Numbered from the stretch's first letter, positions 1 to 13,936 are shown. The stretch: DNA of 64,000 nucleotides from Sepiola atlantica (GCA_963556195.1 OY744525.1:28607269-28671268); one strand, 5' to 3'. Notes: generated from the letters alone by a model not told the origin. Numbers and translations: made by a program.

Positions 1-18
1 TATATATATATATATATA

Positions 19-62
<44 letters not shown>
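1..62. repeat. (TA)n microsatellite
   Basis: Nearly pure TA dinucleotide with one TG interruption. It forms the left target flank of the mariner-like element that starts at 65. Confidence 0.95.
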
Positions 63-64
<2 letters not shown>

Positions 65-67
<3 letters not shown>

Positions 68-438
68 GGTGATTCATAAGTCACTTCACTTAGCTATTTA
101 AAATGTCATTTACAATTGAAGAGCGAATTTTTATTGTTATTCATATGGCTAAATTTGATGAATCTCTCACACTTGTTGAAAGGCAATGGAAACGTGATGT
201 GAACAGAAAGCCTCCTTCGCACAACACCATAATCAATCAAGTATGCTACAAAGAGTCGTAAATTCCTTGCACCAAATAATGGAGCTATGCATGTAGAACG
301 AAGGTGGACATTTTAAAAATTTGCTGTAGTTTTAACCTCCCATAAATTAATTTGTTGAATAAACTTTCTGTTTTGTATTACCGTATTTTTTAACTTTAGA
401 ATTTCAAAAATAAATAGCTAAGTGATTTATGAATGACC

Positions 439-441
<3 letters not shown>
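65..441 (+). mobile_element. Internally deleted mariner-like element
   Basis: A 377-bp element bounded by inverted ends that begin CAGGGTGATTCATAA on the left and, read on the other strand, CAGGGTCATTCATAA on the right. It is flanked by TA, as expected for Tc1/mariner insertion. The left end carries a small TTCAC duplication inside the terminal repeat. The interior keeps only the two ends of a transposase reading frame. The catalytic middle is missing, so any movement would have needed transposase supplied in trans. Confidence 0.8.
103..329 (+). pseudogene. Mariner-type transposase remnant, N- and C-terminal ends
   Basis: A reading frame opens with ATG at 103 and runs 52 codons to a stop at 259-261. 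It starts MSFTIEERIFIVIH and contains a PPSHNTIINQV stretch. This resembles the N-terminal helix-turn-helix (DUF4817-like) of some mariner-type transposases. A second frame from about 252 to 329 reads RVVNSLHQIMELC, a stop, then NEGGHFKNLL and a terminal stop, which resembles the family's C-terminus. The roughly 250 codons expected between them, holding the DDD/E catalytic residues, are gone. The junction near 250 therefore joins the two ends out of frame. Family placement is from recall of motif shape only. Confidence 0.55.

Positions 442-449
<8 letters not shown>

Positions 450-511
<62 letters not shown>
450..511. repeat. (TA)n microsatellite
   Basis: Pure TA tract continuing the right target flank of the mariner-like element. 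Confidence 0.95.
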
Positions 512-515
<4 letters not shown>

Positions 516-797
516 GTCAGGTATTAGTATATGTTTATATATTTGTATAGATAGGATTCATATCTAAAATATGAATTCTGTAAAACAGTTGATATGCGTT
601 TAGTTTAATTAAGTATATAGAGGGTAGTGATGAATCAGATTCCTCTGATTTTTGTGAATTTTTTACCATGGGTATTAGACCTATGGTTAAAATTAATTAA
701 TAAATAACATCAGTTGTGGTGAATCCCAGAACAGTGCTCGATTATAAAGAAAAATAAAAAAATAACAGCTAATATTTAGTCATAAAGAAGTATTTAG

Positions 798-1001
798 AAG
801 ATCAGAACAACATTAGGTTTGTTGGTTTCGAACCCGACAAACTGGAATAGCACGTGACCGTCTTTGTAGACATTCCTCAGCTTCCTTTGTGGTCTGTTGC
901 TTTACCACGACGGAGAATGAGGAGGGTCTAAGAAAAGACGGTCACGTGCTTTTCACCATTGTCGAATTCGAAACCGGCAGTACCAATATTGTTATGATCT
1001 T
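798..1001. mobile_element. 204-bp inverted-repeat MITE
   Basis: Two arms of about 66 bp pair with each other. The left arm starts AAGATCAGAACAACATT and the reverse complement of the right end starts AAGATCATAACAATATT. Both arms share the inner block AGCACGTGACCGTCTTT. The loop holds no open frame. The superfamily is not identifiable from the ends alone. The right end abuts a (TA)n tract at 1003-1055. Confidence 0.7.
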
Positions 1002-1002
1002 C

Positions 1003-1004
1003 TG

Positions 1005-1055
<51 letters not shown>
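1003..1055. repeat. (TA)n microsatellite
   Basis: Pure TA tract of about 52 bp next to the MITE. Confidence 0.95.
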
Positions 1056-1058
<3 letters not shown>

Positions 1059-1232
1059 AGATCGGAAACTTTTCTAAGGAAAGCTGATAAAGATTAGATA
1101 GTATTTACCAATTCTTTTAAATTTCCCCAAAATTATCAAAACAATTCTTCGTCGCCAGTTTTAATTATCTCAACTCTTCTTTCAGAAGACAATCTCTTAT
1201 TTATTGACGTTGACAATTCTTTCTTGCTTTTC

Positions 1233-1452
<220 letters not shown>

Positions 1453-1605
1453 ATCTTTTAATCACGTATCCTAAACAATTTGCTTTTCCTATGGGCCCCA
1501 GAAATGTTCATCTTCATTTGTTTCAGCCAGACACAGAATAGAAACAAAATTAATTAAATACAACAGAAATCTTTTTTTTTGTTTTTCTATAGAATAATTA
1601 CATAT

Positions 1606-1610
<5 letters not shown>

Positions 1611-1659
<49 letters not shown>
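1611..1659. repeat. (TA)n followed by a solitary mariner-like end
   Basis: The TA tract runs directly into CAGGGTGTTTGTTAATCGA at 1660. This has the CAGGGTG form of mariner inverted ends. No partner end was found downstream, so it may be a solo or truncated element. Confidence 0.7.
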
Positions 1660-1662
<3 letters not shown>

Positions 1663-1689
1663 GGTGTTTGTTAATCGATGGCATAACTT

Positions 1690-3560
1690 CGGCTTTACAT
1701 TCTATATGTGCGTATAGGTCCAAAAACATTTCTTTTTTAATTTATAGGCAATTGAAAATACTGATCAACATTCTCTATTTAAAATATCTAAGACGTACAC
1801 AATATGTAGTAGTGCATTGTTATTCCTACGCATGAGGTAAATGAAAACTATACCCGAGACAAAGAATATAAAAAAATCACACTAAACACAAATAAAAGCC
1901 GTTGGGTAAGAATTAAAACTAGCACATATTGTTATATTAAGAGGGGCCATATTTTTCTGAAAAAATGTGTACGTTAGCTATTATGTATTTTGACTGAGTC
2001 AAATTGATAAATTGAGTACAAGTTAGGATGACATGAGATTTTGGTCGATAATTCATTCTCAATTTGATAACTAATTTGATAACGAGACAAATGAACTATA
2101 ACATCACATTTGTGACTGATCTGAAGCGATTAGATGTGCTACAATAAGCCGAACCTTTAACTTTAATCGAAACGAACACCCCCCTCCCCACCTCTCTGTC
2201 GAGTATAAAACGGTCCTACAAATTAGCAGGATAATAACTAGATATTAAGAAGGTAAGATATCACGGACCTCCCCTCTCAACATTGTTAAGATTGAGAAGA
2301 TCAATAAAAGCATCTAAGAATCCTCTTAAACGCTGCCCGTGTCTCCCTTTTTGTCATAAGAACAAGTCTGTCCACATATACACCGCACTGTGATGATCGT
2401 GGGCCAGATGAGATACAACGATGAAAGAAGAATCCACTAGACGAATCGAGACGAAGAAACAAAGATGGAATTAAAATGAGACGATATGCCGGAGAAGAAA
2501 AAAAGGTAAATTTCGGGTTTTTATTGAATTTTAAGTGGACATTGAATATGTTGGTAAAAGTAGAAAAGAGAGAAATAATTCAGTTTAAAAGATCCACTGC
2601 ACACACACGCACATAGAGACAAAGAAACACGACCCACATACGCACGCATACGTGAAAAGACTCTGTACACAGCCACCCACCGTTGGAAAAGAGTAAAAAG
2701 CGTTTTAATGGAGTTTGGGGCCATTGTATAATCGATCGGCTGCATTGAAAGAGACACGCACACACGCATAAACGCCCACCCACACATTTGTCTACGTTCA
2801 AAGAAACATCCCACCCACATTAGGTTTTGGGAAATTTAAAAGAATTAGTAAAGAGAAAAAAATACTGTATAATCGAGAAGCGAGTAATTTTATGACAAAG
2901 TGTAAACTGACAGTTTACAGGGTTTTTATTGCTACAGAAACACATTTGAAAATGTTTCTTAGTTTCTAGTTTCGGGAACCGTTAATTAAAAGACTTTTAG
3001 TAACGAGCGTTCAATTCGTATCGTTACAGTATTATTTTTTTACATATATTTATTGCTTTATTGCACATTTAAAATAAATATTAAGTTATCTTTTGCTTTG
3101 GAAATTGATTCCGAATTTATCGTTTCTGTCTCATTGTTTTATTTGTTTTGTGTGTGTTTTTGTTTGCGAACAACCTTCATAATAAAATATATTTTGAAAC
3201 TACCTACAGCAGGAAAAGTATCTTTCATTTTGATCAAAGATGCGCAACTTCATCGTGGGTTCTGCGTTCACTCTTAGCATTCTGATAAATGCAATACGAT
3301 GTTTGATTCTTTTATAAACTGAAAATTATTGAAATTAAATAATAAGAATAGGGCTTGGAACAGTAGTGTGAATGGTTCCTAATTAATTCTCGAAATAAAA
3401 ACGCTGGTGTGTCTCAAGATTGGTTATAATGTATATATTTAACGTACATTATTCCAATGAAAGTTAGATTACCTTCACCCCCGAATTATATTCTTGGGTC
3501 CACCTCCTAAATCGAAAATCATAAAGCATTCAAAAATATTAAAAATAAAACGTTATAGGT
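1690..3560. other. No recognisable gene or repeat
   Basis: AT-rich unique-looking sequence. Short open frames at 2521-2820 (-) and 3053-3277 (+) have no recognisable domain and low-complexity composition. The block 2590-2815 is locally rich in CACAC and CCCAC. Confidence 0.5.
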
Positions 3561-3579
3561 TCGACGCAAACGATCATCT

Positions 3580-3905
3580 GAAGAGTTTCCTTTCTTTACA
3601 GAACATCGAAATCGACTTCGAAATCTAGTGAGGGGGGATCTCTTCTCTACCCTGCATCCCCTTTCTCACAGAATAGACTATGAAAAGTTCTCGACTGAGC
3701 TCTAATCTCTGGTTCGTTTTCAACTACAATGAAGAATTACTTCTCTTTATTCCTACATATGAGTCGCGACAGGCGGGAACTTCGTAATATAGGATTCTAT
3801 GCGTGAGCCTCCAGTCTGTGGAATTCATTACCACGACACTGCTTCCCTGCAGATTACAAAATAGTCGTTATTAAATCCAATGTTAACCAATACAAGTCAT
3901 AAACT
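3580..3905 (+). pseudogene. Jockey-like non-LTR retrotransposon RT 3' tail
   Basis: The frame at about 3818-3905 reads SLWNSLPRHCFPADYKIVV and ends shortly after in a stop. This matches the conserved tail of Jockey-type reverse transcriptases (RLWNSLP...CFP.DYN...FK..VNRHL). Upstream DNA back to about 3600 fits the preceding segment with frame breaks. The 5' part of the element is absent. It belongs to the same broad family as the fragments near 18.5, 33.1, 35-37 and 52.5 kb. It is a dead fragment with no role expected. Confidence 0.6.
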
Positions 3906-4514
3906 GTCCCAAAAGTAATGCAACTTTGTTCATATCATTGATAGTTCCCAATCTTTCTGCTGACAGTTATTTCATCATATTAGTCCTAATCCTCGAATGT
4001 CCTTTGCTCTTGATAAGTTGTGACCCAACAAGTAAAATGAAAAAGATAAACGGTTTCTCATTCAATCTCGGCGATGCATGGTCTTTCTGCTCACAAATAT
4101 AAGTATAGGAAACATTCTTCCTTAACTTTAGTCGAGTAGTTATTTTTGTCTTATGGAAGAAATAAAACTTTGCATTAAATTCTAATAGAAGTTTTTTTTA
4201 TGCAGAACCATTTTTTATATAAAAATGTCTGCACAATAAAAAGTTATCTTTACAAACCTATTATAGCACTTCGTGTGGTACATTCATGTATTGAACTGCT
4301 TACACACGCACATAAATTTTGTTTGGATACGGACTTACAAAAATAGAAGCAACGAAACCTATTTCCCAGAGTACTGTGCTTATATTTGTCTTTCTTCTAT
4401 GAGTCGTTTCAGTAAATATGTCTGCAATATTCTTAATAAACGATCAGCCGTTATAATTAATCTCCCTACATCCATTCGGTTACAAAAATCAGATTTCCTT
4501 AGTTAGGGAATACT

Positions 4515-4584
4515 ATAGCTAAGCAACGATGAGCTTAGTCAGTCCTGAGATGGGTGACCATTTTTCAATACCAAGTGTTTTTAG
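4515..4584 (+). repeat. 5S rRNA-derived SINE-like fragment
   Basis: The stretch AGCTAAGCAACGATGAGC, then GAGATGGGTGACC, then CAATACCAAGTG follows the order and spacing of the internal control region and 3' half of 5S rRNA (box A AGCTAAGC, box C GGATGGGTGACC, AATACC). The first 45 bases of 5S are missing and several core positions differ, so it is not a working 5S gene. A second 5S-like copy on the other strand at 32561-32640 supports a 5S-headed SINE (SINE3-type) or dispersed 5S retrocopies. Confidence 0.6.
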
Positions 4585-4589
4585 CAGAA

Positions 4590-5400
4590 AACGCAACGCA
4601 GTATGACGTTAAATGGGTGAATCTTTCGATTTCATCTATATTGCTCGTAAAATCTCATTAACAGAAAAAAGCTGTTCGTCTCTCGTTGACACGGTGTAAG
4701 TAGTTACCTAAATAAGTAGAGACGTCTTTCTCTTTGTTTTTCTTTCTATTTTTATGTTGTAGTTAAAATATATTTGTTAACGGTTATACTTATCTCTTCC
4801 TCCATAACTGCAACAAACGATACCTCCATTACCAGCTCTGCGCGGTTAATTATCTATATTTATACACTCTCCTTGATCCGGGTATTTTGCAATTTGCAGT
4901 TACAAGTAGACTCTTTTCGTCTCTCCTGCTTCTTCTTGATATCTGTTTTATAACCATAGATTTATATCATTTTACTACTGCAACTATAGCTGACTTTTAG
5001 GTTGTGTCAACTGTTTTAGGTTTTGTCAAGATCTAGAAAATATTTCATTCAAAGCGTCACATAAAAAAAAACGTGTTAAACCCATTTTTTTTTATCTTGA
5101 TCTATTTTTGTTATTCTTTTTGGTATTTGTCCATTTACTTTAAAAAAACGTTCATATTTTTTGTTGCTTGGATTAAAATCAACGGGTTGGACGAACTAGT
5201 CCTTTACGATGGATGAAAGCGTGAGTTTGAAAAGCCAGTTAAATATTAAATAAAATATAAAAATTCAAATTTAGCCTCTTTCTTTTCGCTATATATCTCT
5301 TTCTCTGTTTTCACCTCAAACTACGGAGCGTATGTGATGACATTCTCTTTGTGTTTATAATCACTTATCCCGATCATTTAATTCCGACATTTATGTATTA
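4590..5400. other. No recognisable gene
   Basis: AT-rich sequence with no domain-bearing frame and no clear repeat. Confidence 0.4.
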
Positions 5401-5425
5401 CCTTTGACATTTGACTGTAAATAAA

Positions 5426-5480
5426 GAGAGAGAGAGAGACAGATATACAGAGAGAGAACGGGAGTAAGAGAGAGAGAGAC

Positions 5481-5544
<64 letters not shown>

Positions 5545-5732
5545 GGGGAGAGAGTGGGAGAGTAAGAGAGAAAAAGAGAGAAAGGATGGTGGTTGACCGG
5601 TGCGGTATGAAAAAGAGCGACGGGCCAAATACAACACAATGAGAGAGAGAGAAAGGGAAGGAGAGAGAGAGAAAGAGAGAGAGAGAGAGGGAGAGAGGGA
5701 AGGAGAGAGAGAGAAAGAGAGAGAGAGAAACA
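5426..5732. repeat. (GA)n/(TA)n compound purine-rich tract
   Basis: GAGA-rich DNA interrupted by (TA)n at 5482-5519 and by a 50-bp non-repetitive insert at 5583-5638. It yields false Ser/Leu-rich frames on the minus strand. Confidence 0.95.
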
Positions 5733-6465
5733 CTTAGTAAGAAATAGGGTTACTGGGTTAGATGATTGCAGTTTACAGCTAATTAGAACAATTAAAATGG
5801 ATTATTTTGAAGCATAACCAATCATATAATCAAGGAATATTTTAGCATGTATTTTTTTGTGATTAATATATATAGAGAGAAAATATTGCTATGACAAGAA
5901 ATATTATTGGATAATTTACAAATTTATTAAATCATTAGATGTTCAAGCAAGGAATATTTTAATTGAACTAGAAATTTAATAAAATATAATACAGTTAGGT
6001 TTATTAGTATGACGTACACGTTTTTAAAGCGGAGTAAATTCTAAATGAGCTAGTAAATTAATTTTCAAATTTGTTGGGTTAATCAGGGTTTGAAATTGAA
6101 TTAATAATTAATGATACAGTTGGGATTTTAAGTGTGTCGTCTTCTTATTTAAGTACGAGGACGAAGTAAAATAGTCGATTTAAAGTGGTAAGAATATTGT
6201 ACACATCCGTATAATGATAATAGAGTTTAGTGGAAGTACCACCCTTCAATTGCAAGTGATAAGATAGATAAGGTTTTATAATTTTCCAATTTTTTAATAT
6301 GAATATCTTTTTCAGATTTAACATAATTAGGTTGGGATGACCATTAAATTGTGTTTTATATATAGAAAATATATCTTAGTGATTTAACTCAAAATGAAGT
6401 TTCATTTTTATTTAATATATCATTCATCAGCTGGCGAACACATACTTACATATATATAAATAAGT

Positions 6466-6516
6466 CCTAGGCTCGAGTTTCATCCTCCTTTGGGCTCATC
6501 AGTAGAACACATCTGA
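6466..6516 (-). ncRNA. Degenerate hammerhead-like ribozyme motif
   Basis: Read on the minus strand, UUCUA precedes CUGAUGA and GAAAC follows after 14 nt. UAGGA lies just downstream and pairs with UUCUA as a 5-bp helix I containing one wobble. The self-complementary CUCGAG lies in the helix III position. The cleavage triplet reads GCC where GUC would be expected, and helix II is weak. It is best read as a decayed copy next to a short TA-rich tail. Confidence 0.45.
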
Positions 6517-6580
6517 GCGAGAATTTTCTAAACAAGATTTGAATAAATACGTTCAATTATTTAAATAACCCATACATACA

Positions 6581-6582
6581 TA

Positions 6583-6651
<69 letters not shown>

Positions 6652-6666
6652 CTCTCTATATATATA
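6581..6666. repeat. (TATC)n microsatellite
   Basis: About 17 tetranucleotide units TATC/ATCT followed by TCTC and TATA. Confidence 0.95.
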
Positions 6667-6773
6667 TGTATTTAAATGTTGAATTAAATAACGATAATTG
6701 AATTACAGTTTGATGATAATAATCTATCGTGATAATGTAAAGCTCAATATATTGAATAGAGCAATTAATTTTA

Positions 6774-7095
6774 GAGATGAAAGATGAGAATAAAGAATTG
6801 TAAAGATACAACATTTATTAAAACATCAAGAGTTCAGAGCATAGACTCTTTACTTTTTGGCCCTTATTTTTGTTCTTTACTTCTATTTTTTTTTTACTTC
6901 ATATAAAATTTTCAAAGTTGAATGTTGCCGATAATATTTACAACTACATTATCGCCTTTTCCCTATCCTCTGATGAGAAGAGTTTATCTTTGAAAATCCA
7001 TGGATTAAGGATATGAGGCTCCTTGCTCTGAACTTTTTATGTTTTAATAAATATTGTATCTTTACAATTCTGTATTCTCATCTTTCACATCTTAA
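6774..7095. mobile_element. Foldback element enclosing a hammerhead motif
   Basis: Inverted arms of about 75 bp bound the element. The left arm begins AGATGAAAGATGAGAATA and the reverse complement of the right arm begins AGATGTGAAAGATGAGAATA. Both share GAATTGTAAAGATACAA and TTTATTAAAACAT. The spacer carries the hammerhead fold at 6964-7013, next to the right arm. No protein frame is present. A (TA)n tract follows at 7138. The arms could be terminal repeats of a Penelope-like or retrozyme-like element, but superfamily is not established. Confidence 0.65.
6964..7013 (+). ncRNA. Hammerhead ribozyme, all three helices
   Basis: The order is helix I 5' strand UAUCCU (6964-6969), core CUGAUGA (6970-6976), helix II GAAGA/UCUUU (6977-6981 with 6987-6991; four Watson-Crick pairs plus a closing G-U), GAAA (6992-6995), helix III AAUC/GAUU (6995-6998 with 7003-7006), cleavage nucleotide A7007 in a UUA triplet, and helix I 3' strand AGGAUA (7008-7013). 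AGGAUA is fully complementary to UAUCCU. All invariant core positions are present. This is the most complete hammerhead in the window. Folding was done by eye and activity is untested. Confidence 0.8.
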
Positions 7096-7130
7096 ATATA
7101 AATATATATAAGCAAACTACCATCCTCTAC

Positions 7131-7137
<7 letters not shown>

Positions 7138-7185
<48 letters not shown>

Positions 7186-7187
7186 AT
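7138..7187. repeat. (TA)n(TG)n microsatellite
   Basis: TA tract passing into TGTGTG, next to the foldback element. Confidence 0.95.
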
Positions 7188-7556
7188 ACGTGTCACAGCC
7201 ATTTTTTATTCCCGACACATTTACACTCGTTCTTTATACTTTCTATTTTGATTATGAAATATTTTCAGTAGAAATGCAAAATCCCGCTGTTTGGTTTTAC
7301 AAAGAATTAACTTTTTATAAAACTGTTTGCTGTGTACCGATAAATAAAACTGGGTATATAGATTAATTGATTTCTTGTATACATATCTATATGGATCGAT
7401 TTATTGATTTATTGGTCTTCCATAAAGCTTTGTCTATTGTCAAAAAAAAAAAGAAACCCAAATCTCGGTACATAATCCGAGAAAATTTCTTCCACTGCCG
7501 TCGTAAAAACTACAATTTACATTCACAGTAGAATACGCATAAACAGTGTTCTTTTT

Positions 7557-7672
<116 letters not shown>

Positions 7673-8032
7673 TAATGCCACATTTAAAGTATTTCAAATG
7701 TAGGATTATTTTATAACATAAAGTACGTTATAACTCTATAGTGCGTGACTAGATCTATTTTACAAAGATTCATTTTTCCTGAAAAATGATGAAGGATATA
7801 TGTACGCTGGTAAAAACCGTTTTCAATCTAGGCATAGAATTGTTTCGGCTAAAAAGCTAGGATATTGTTTTTAAGAATTTCAGCGTATTTCAAAATATTA
7901 AGACGTGTTTTAAAAGTATTTTGAAACGTGTTTTGAAACGTGCTTTAAGACGTCTATCTGTAAATATTTTTAAATACGTTGTAATTCTTAAAAACAGAAT
8001 CCTTTTTTTAACCGAAACAATTGTCTGTATAT

Positions 8033-8570
8033 ATATTGTGTGTATTTGGGCAGCTATTTGTCATTTACGCACACATTGTTAAAAATAACATAATTCGTCC
8101 GTGTAATTATACTTTTTTTATTTTTTATAATTTTTCTGATAGTCTTTTTTGTATTAATGTCAAAAAATTTATGAATGTCCCATAGGTTTCACGAACGTTT
8201 TCGATTCTTCGTCAAATCATCCCCAGGTGTCAAAAGCAAATAAACAAATAAGCTGGAGAAAAAGATATCTTTTAAAAGACAACGTAGACACGCGAAGAGA
8301 ACGTTTTAGCACCGATCCAGGAAAGACGAAGACAATTTAAATTCAGCGACGCCGAAGGTGTCATTTATTATTATTGTCAATTGGGGATATGTATTAGTGT
8401 ATAATATTTTTGAGCTTGAGTTGTGATGTTGAATATTATTATCATTTGTACCTGTGTTTTTAAAGTTTCGAATCATTAATCTTATTTATTTTATTTAATA
8501 CAAAAAACAACTATAAAAAAAAGAAAGTATAATTACGCAGACGAATTCTGTTATGCTTAACAATGTTAGC

Positions 8571-8575
<5 letters not shown>
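8033..8575 (-). mobile_element. Penelope-like element terminal fragment with inverted ends
   Basis: The left end TTGTGTGTATTTGGGCAGC matches the terminus at 13992 and 57297, both next to (TA)n. The right end at about 8530-8575, read on the minus strand, repeats the terminal block (GCTAACATTGTTAA... and GTAATTATAC). Terminal sequence is therefore present in opposite orientations. The segment CTGGGGATGATTT...AATCGAAAACG near 8200 (minus) is the degenerate hammerhead position seen in the better-preserved Penelope copies. No protein frame survives. Confidence 0.55.

Positions 8576-8604
<29 letters not shown>
8573..8604. repeat. (TA)n microsatellite
   Basis: Short TA tract interrupted by one TG. 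It abuts the Penelope-like terminal fragment. Confidence 0.9.
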
Positions 8605-8605
<1 letters not shown>

Positions 8606-9530
8606 AAAGCCAGATATGCGTATATGTTTATATATTTCTATGTACAAGAGAAAAATTAGGCATTTTGGAACACAGCTAAAAGGAATAGGGGTCGGTAATG
8701 AGGGCTATATTAGCTTTTATACAAAGGGGGCAAAGCAGGTGTCGGGAATTTAAATTATTTTGATTTTTGTGGAATTTTAAACATACATTAATAAATATTT
8801 CTCAATTTTTTGTTTTTTCTAGGAATTTAAGTGGTTTTAGGAGGGATAATATGGGCCTACACCTCCATTTGAAAATTAAAATATTACAAATTTGCATAAA
8901 CTGTTATTTATAATTATAAGACACCAACACAGTTTGATACCTATAAAATGAAATTTTGTCCAATATCCTTTGTATTTTGAAGAATTTGACGGCAATTAAA
9001 AAGTCTGTAAAAAGGAAATAAATTAAATCTTAAAATTAAGGAAGGTTTACAATATTATACATTTTTGTATTGAATGAATATTGAATGAAAGATGAATAAC
9101 ATTTAAAAAAATTAAGTAGTAAATTTGTTTTCTTTATTTATAAAAGATGGCGTCATGACTGACTAAGAAAAGATAAATTGAAATATGCGCAATGAATACG
9201 ATTGCGGAAGTTTCTTGCTAAGTAAATAACTGTGTTTTTTCTTCGGATGGAGTTTGACGTGTGATTAATAGTATTAGAATTAAACATTGATCGGACCTGT
9301 TTGTCTTACCTTGAAATACACCGTTTTGGAAAATGAATATTTTTCACAAATCTTCATTCTATTTTGATTTAAATGTCGTTTTCTTATGAAACAATTCCAC
9401 CTATAAAACCGATTCAACATATGTTGCTTTATTATGGTAAACAAGAAAATGTATGAGTCAATACGGTCGAAACAATTATTTGGAAGAAATATACCCTTTT
9501 AGACTAAAAACGAACTCTATTCCTATGTAT
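8605..9530. other. No recognisable gene
   Basis: AT-rich unique-looking sequence with no domain-bearing frame and no repeat boundaries seen. Confidence 0.4.
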
Positions 9531-9551
9531 ATATATATTTATACATATGTG

Positions 9552-9552
<1 letters not shown>

Positions 9553-9617
<65 letters not shown>

Positions 9618-9707
9618 TATATATATGTATATATATTTATATATATATATACAGTATATATATATGTATATATACATACAGTATATATATATATATGTAT
9701 ATATACA

Positions 9708-9779
<72 letters not shown>
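9553..9779. repeat. (TA)n/(GA)n/TATG compound block
   Basis: TA tracts at 9555-9597 and 9716-9777, with GA repeats at 9597-9617 and TATGTATA variants between. Confidence 0.95.
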
Positions 9780-9780
<1 letters not shown>

Positions 9781-9782
<2 letters not shown>

Positions 9783-9921
9783 AAATTAAAAATGGAAAAG
9801 CGAGAAGACCTTTTCGCTCAACGTTTCGCCCAAATTTCACGTGGATTGTCAAAGCCCTCGTGAAATTTGGGCGAAACGTTGAGCGAAAAGGTATTCCGCT
9901 TTTCCATTTTTAATTTCATAC
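9781..9921. mobile_element. Near-perfect foldback (hairpin) element
   Basis: Arms 9781-9841 and 9858-9921 are close to perfect inverted copies. Each contains AAAAATGGAAAAGCG, CTTTTCGCTCAACG and TTTCGCCCAAATTTCACG. The loop is about 16 bp. Both ends lie in or next to TA-rich DNA. The arm includes GGGCGAAACGTT, a string seen near hammerhead 3' cores in this window, but no CUGANGA partner is present. Confidence 0.75.
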
Positions 9922-9949
9922 CGTCGTATTAATTTTATCCTTTCATACA

Positions 9950-9953
<4 letters not shown>

Positions 9954-10024
<71 letters not shown>
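9954..10024. repeat. (TA)n microsatellite
   Basis: TA tract forming the left target site of the Tc1-like element. Confidence 0.95.

Positions 10025-12471
<2,447 letters not shown>

Positions 12472-12507
<36 letters not shown>
12472..12507. repeat. (TA)n microsatellite
   Basis: TA tract flanking the foldback element. Confidence 0.95.
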
Positions 12508-12509
<2 letters not shown>

Positions 12510-12512
<3 letters not shown>

Positions 12513-13930
12513 AATTTCCTGGTAGAATCATAACTTTCAAGAATGTATACGTTGCAAAAGTGTATAACATCGACGTTTCCGTTCGACCTATTCCACACGA
12601 ACTAACGTAATGGCTGGTTGAGATTCTGAACAGTTAGTCGAAATATATATGAAATACTTCTTCCCTGACTCATTTCAATTTTCTACGTATATTTGCACAG
12701 TTGAAAGTATAATGGACAACGGTTATCTATGTTCTCAAGACATTTATCTATGTTCTCATGATTTTCCAGTAAACCTTGATGAAACTTTCGGGATCTTTGC
12801 TGATATTCTCTACCGCAGCCTCTGAACGAACCCAAGATTTCTAGAAACACGTTTTTATCGTTTTATTGGATCTGGCGACTAAATCAGTCGAGTATATTTT
12901 CCATGGGAATTTGTTTGATCAAGTTGATGGTGTAGCTTTTGGAGCAATTTGGCTCATATTCTGGTTAATATCTTTGTAGGCTTTAGGCACAGCTACAATT
13001 TGAACGTTCTACTTGACTTCATTTGTTATTTTCGTTATGATGAGACCACGTTGGCTTCTTTTCAATCGCATAGTTGTATTGTCGGTTTCTTGTAAATGTT
13101 GAATTATTTTTATCACACATTAAAATACTTATAGAATGATTCATAACCATTTATGGATGTTTTGGTTCAGGGGTAAACGGATACTTTCTGTACTACTATA
13201 TAAAGAAAGCCGACTTTTTTGGTTTATATATCAGTTGGGATTCGTTCTCACCTCAACTAAAAAAAACTAGGTGTATCGTGCCGTGGTAATCTGTTTAAAA
13301 TGTAAGTTCGTCGAGAAGCTTGATAACATAGCGTGAATTCTTATTAGCAATTATCGTCCTAAGAAAATAGTTGATCGATGTATCTACCTTCAATAATGAC
13401 ACGTTAAGAGTCTTTATACGTGTCAACTTTAATGAAAAAAAACAAACAAAACAAACAAACTATTGAGAGGCCCTATAAGTTAAGGCATTGCTGACAAGGT
13501 GGTTTAATATGTCTCTCATTGTCTGTTTGCAACAAAATTACAAATTATCTACCCCTCTTTTGGAAAAAAATAGTATCCCCAACCTTCATAATAGTTTGAT
13601 TATTAGCAATATTACTTGTCGATGTGAAACAGAATACCACTCAGCGATTAAAAGTTGAGAATTTCTATAACCCGACCCTAGCAATATTCGGAATTTGAGA
13701 TTGCATTTATCCAATAATCTCTATATCAATGACTCTGCCACCAGGGGACACATATCGGTGAACGCGTCCTGTGTCAAAGTTCACAATAACGTGAAGTTTT
13801 CTGTAACCTCCAGAACATAACTTAAAATTATTAGAATTTATTAACACTTAATTATTAAATAATTATAAAGATGCCGCGACCGTTATTGTGTAGACAGAAA
13901 GAATATTCCCACAACCTTGAGTAGATGAGA
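12510..13930. other. No recognisable gene
   Basis: About 1.4 kb without a domain-bearing frame or clear repeat boundary on either strand. Confidence 0.4.
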
Positions 13931-13931
13931 A

Positions 13932-13936
<5 letters not shown>

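Noticed and set aside
2521..2820. Cys/Val-rich minus-strand frames
   Set aside because: Composition follows the CACAC-rich DNA; no domain or start context support.
3568..3625. CUGAAGA...GAAAUCG as a hammerhead
   Set aside because: No consistent helix II or helix I could be drawn.
5391..5733. Ser/Leu-rich minus-strand frames
   Set aside because: They are (GA)n and (TA)n translated.
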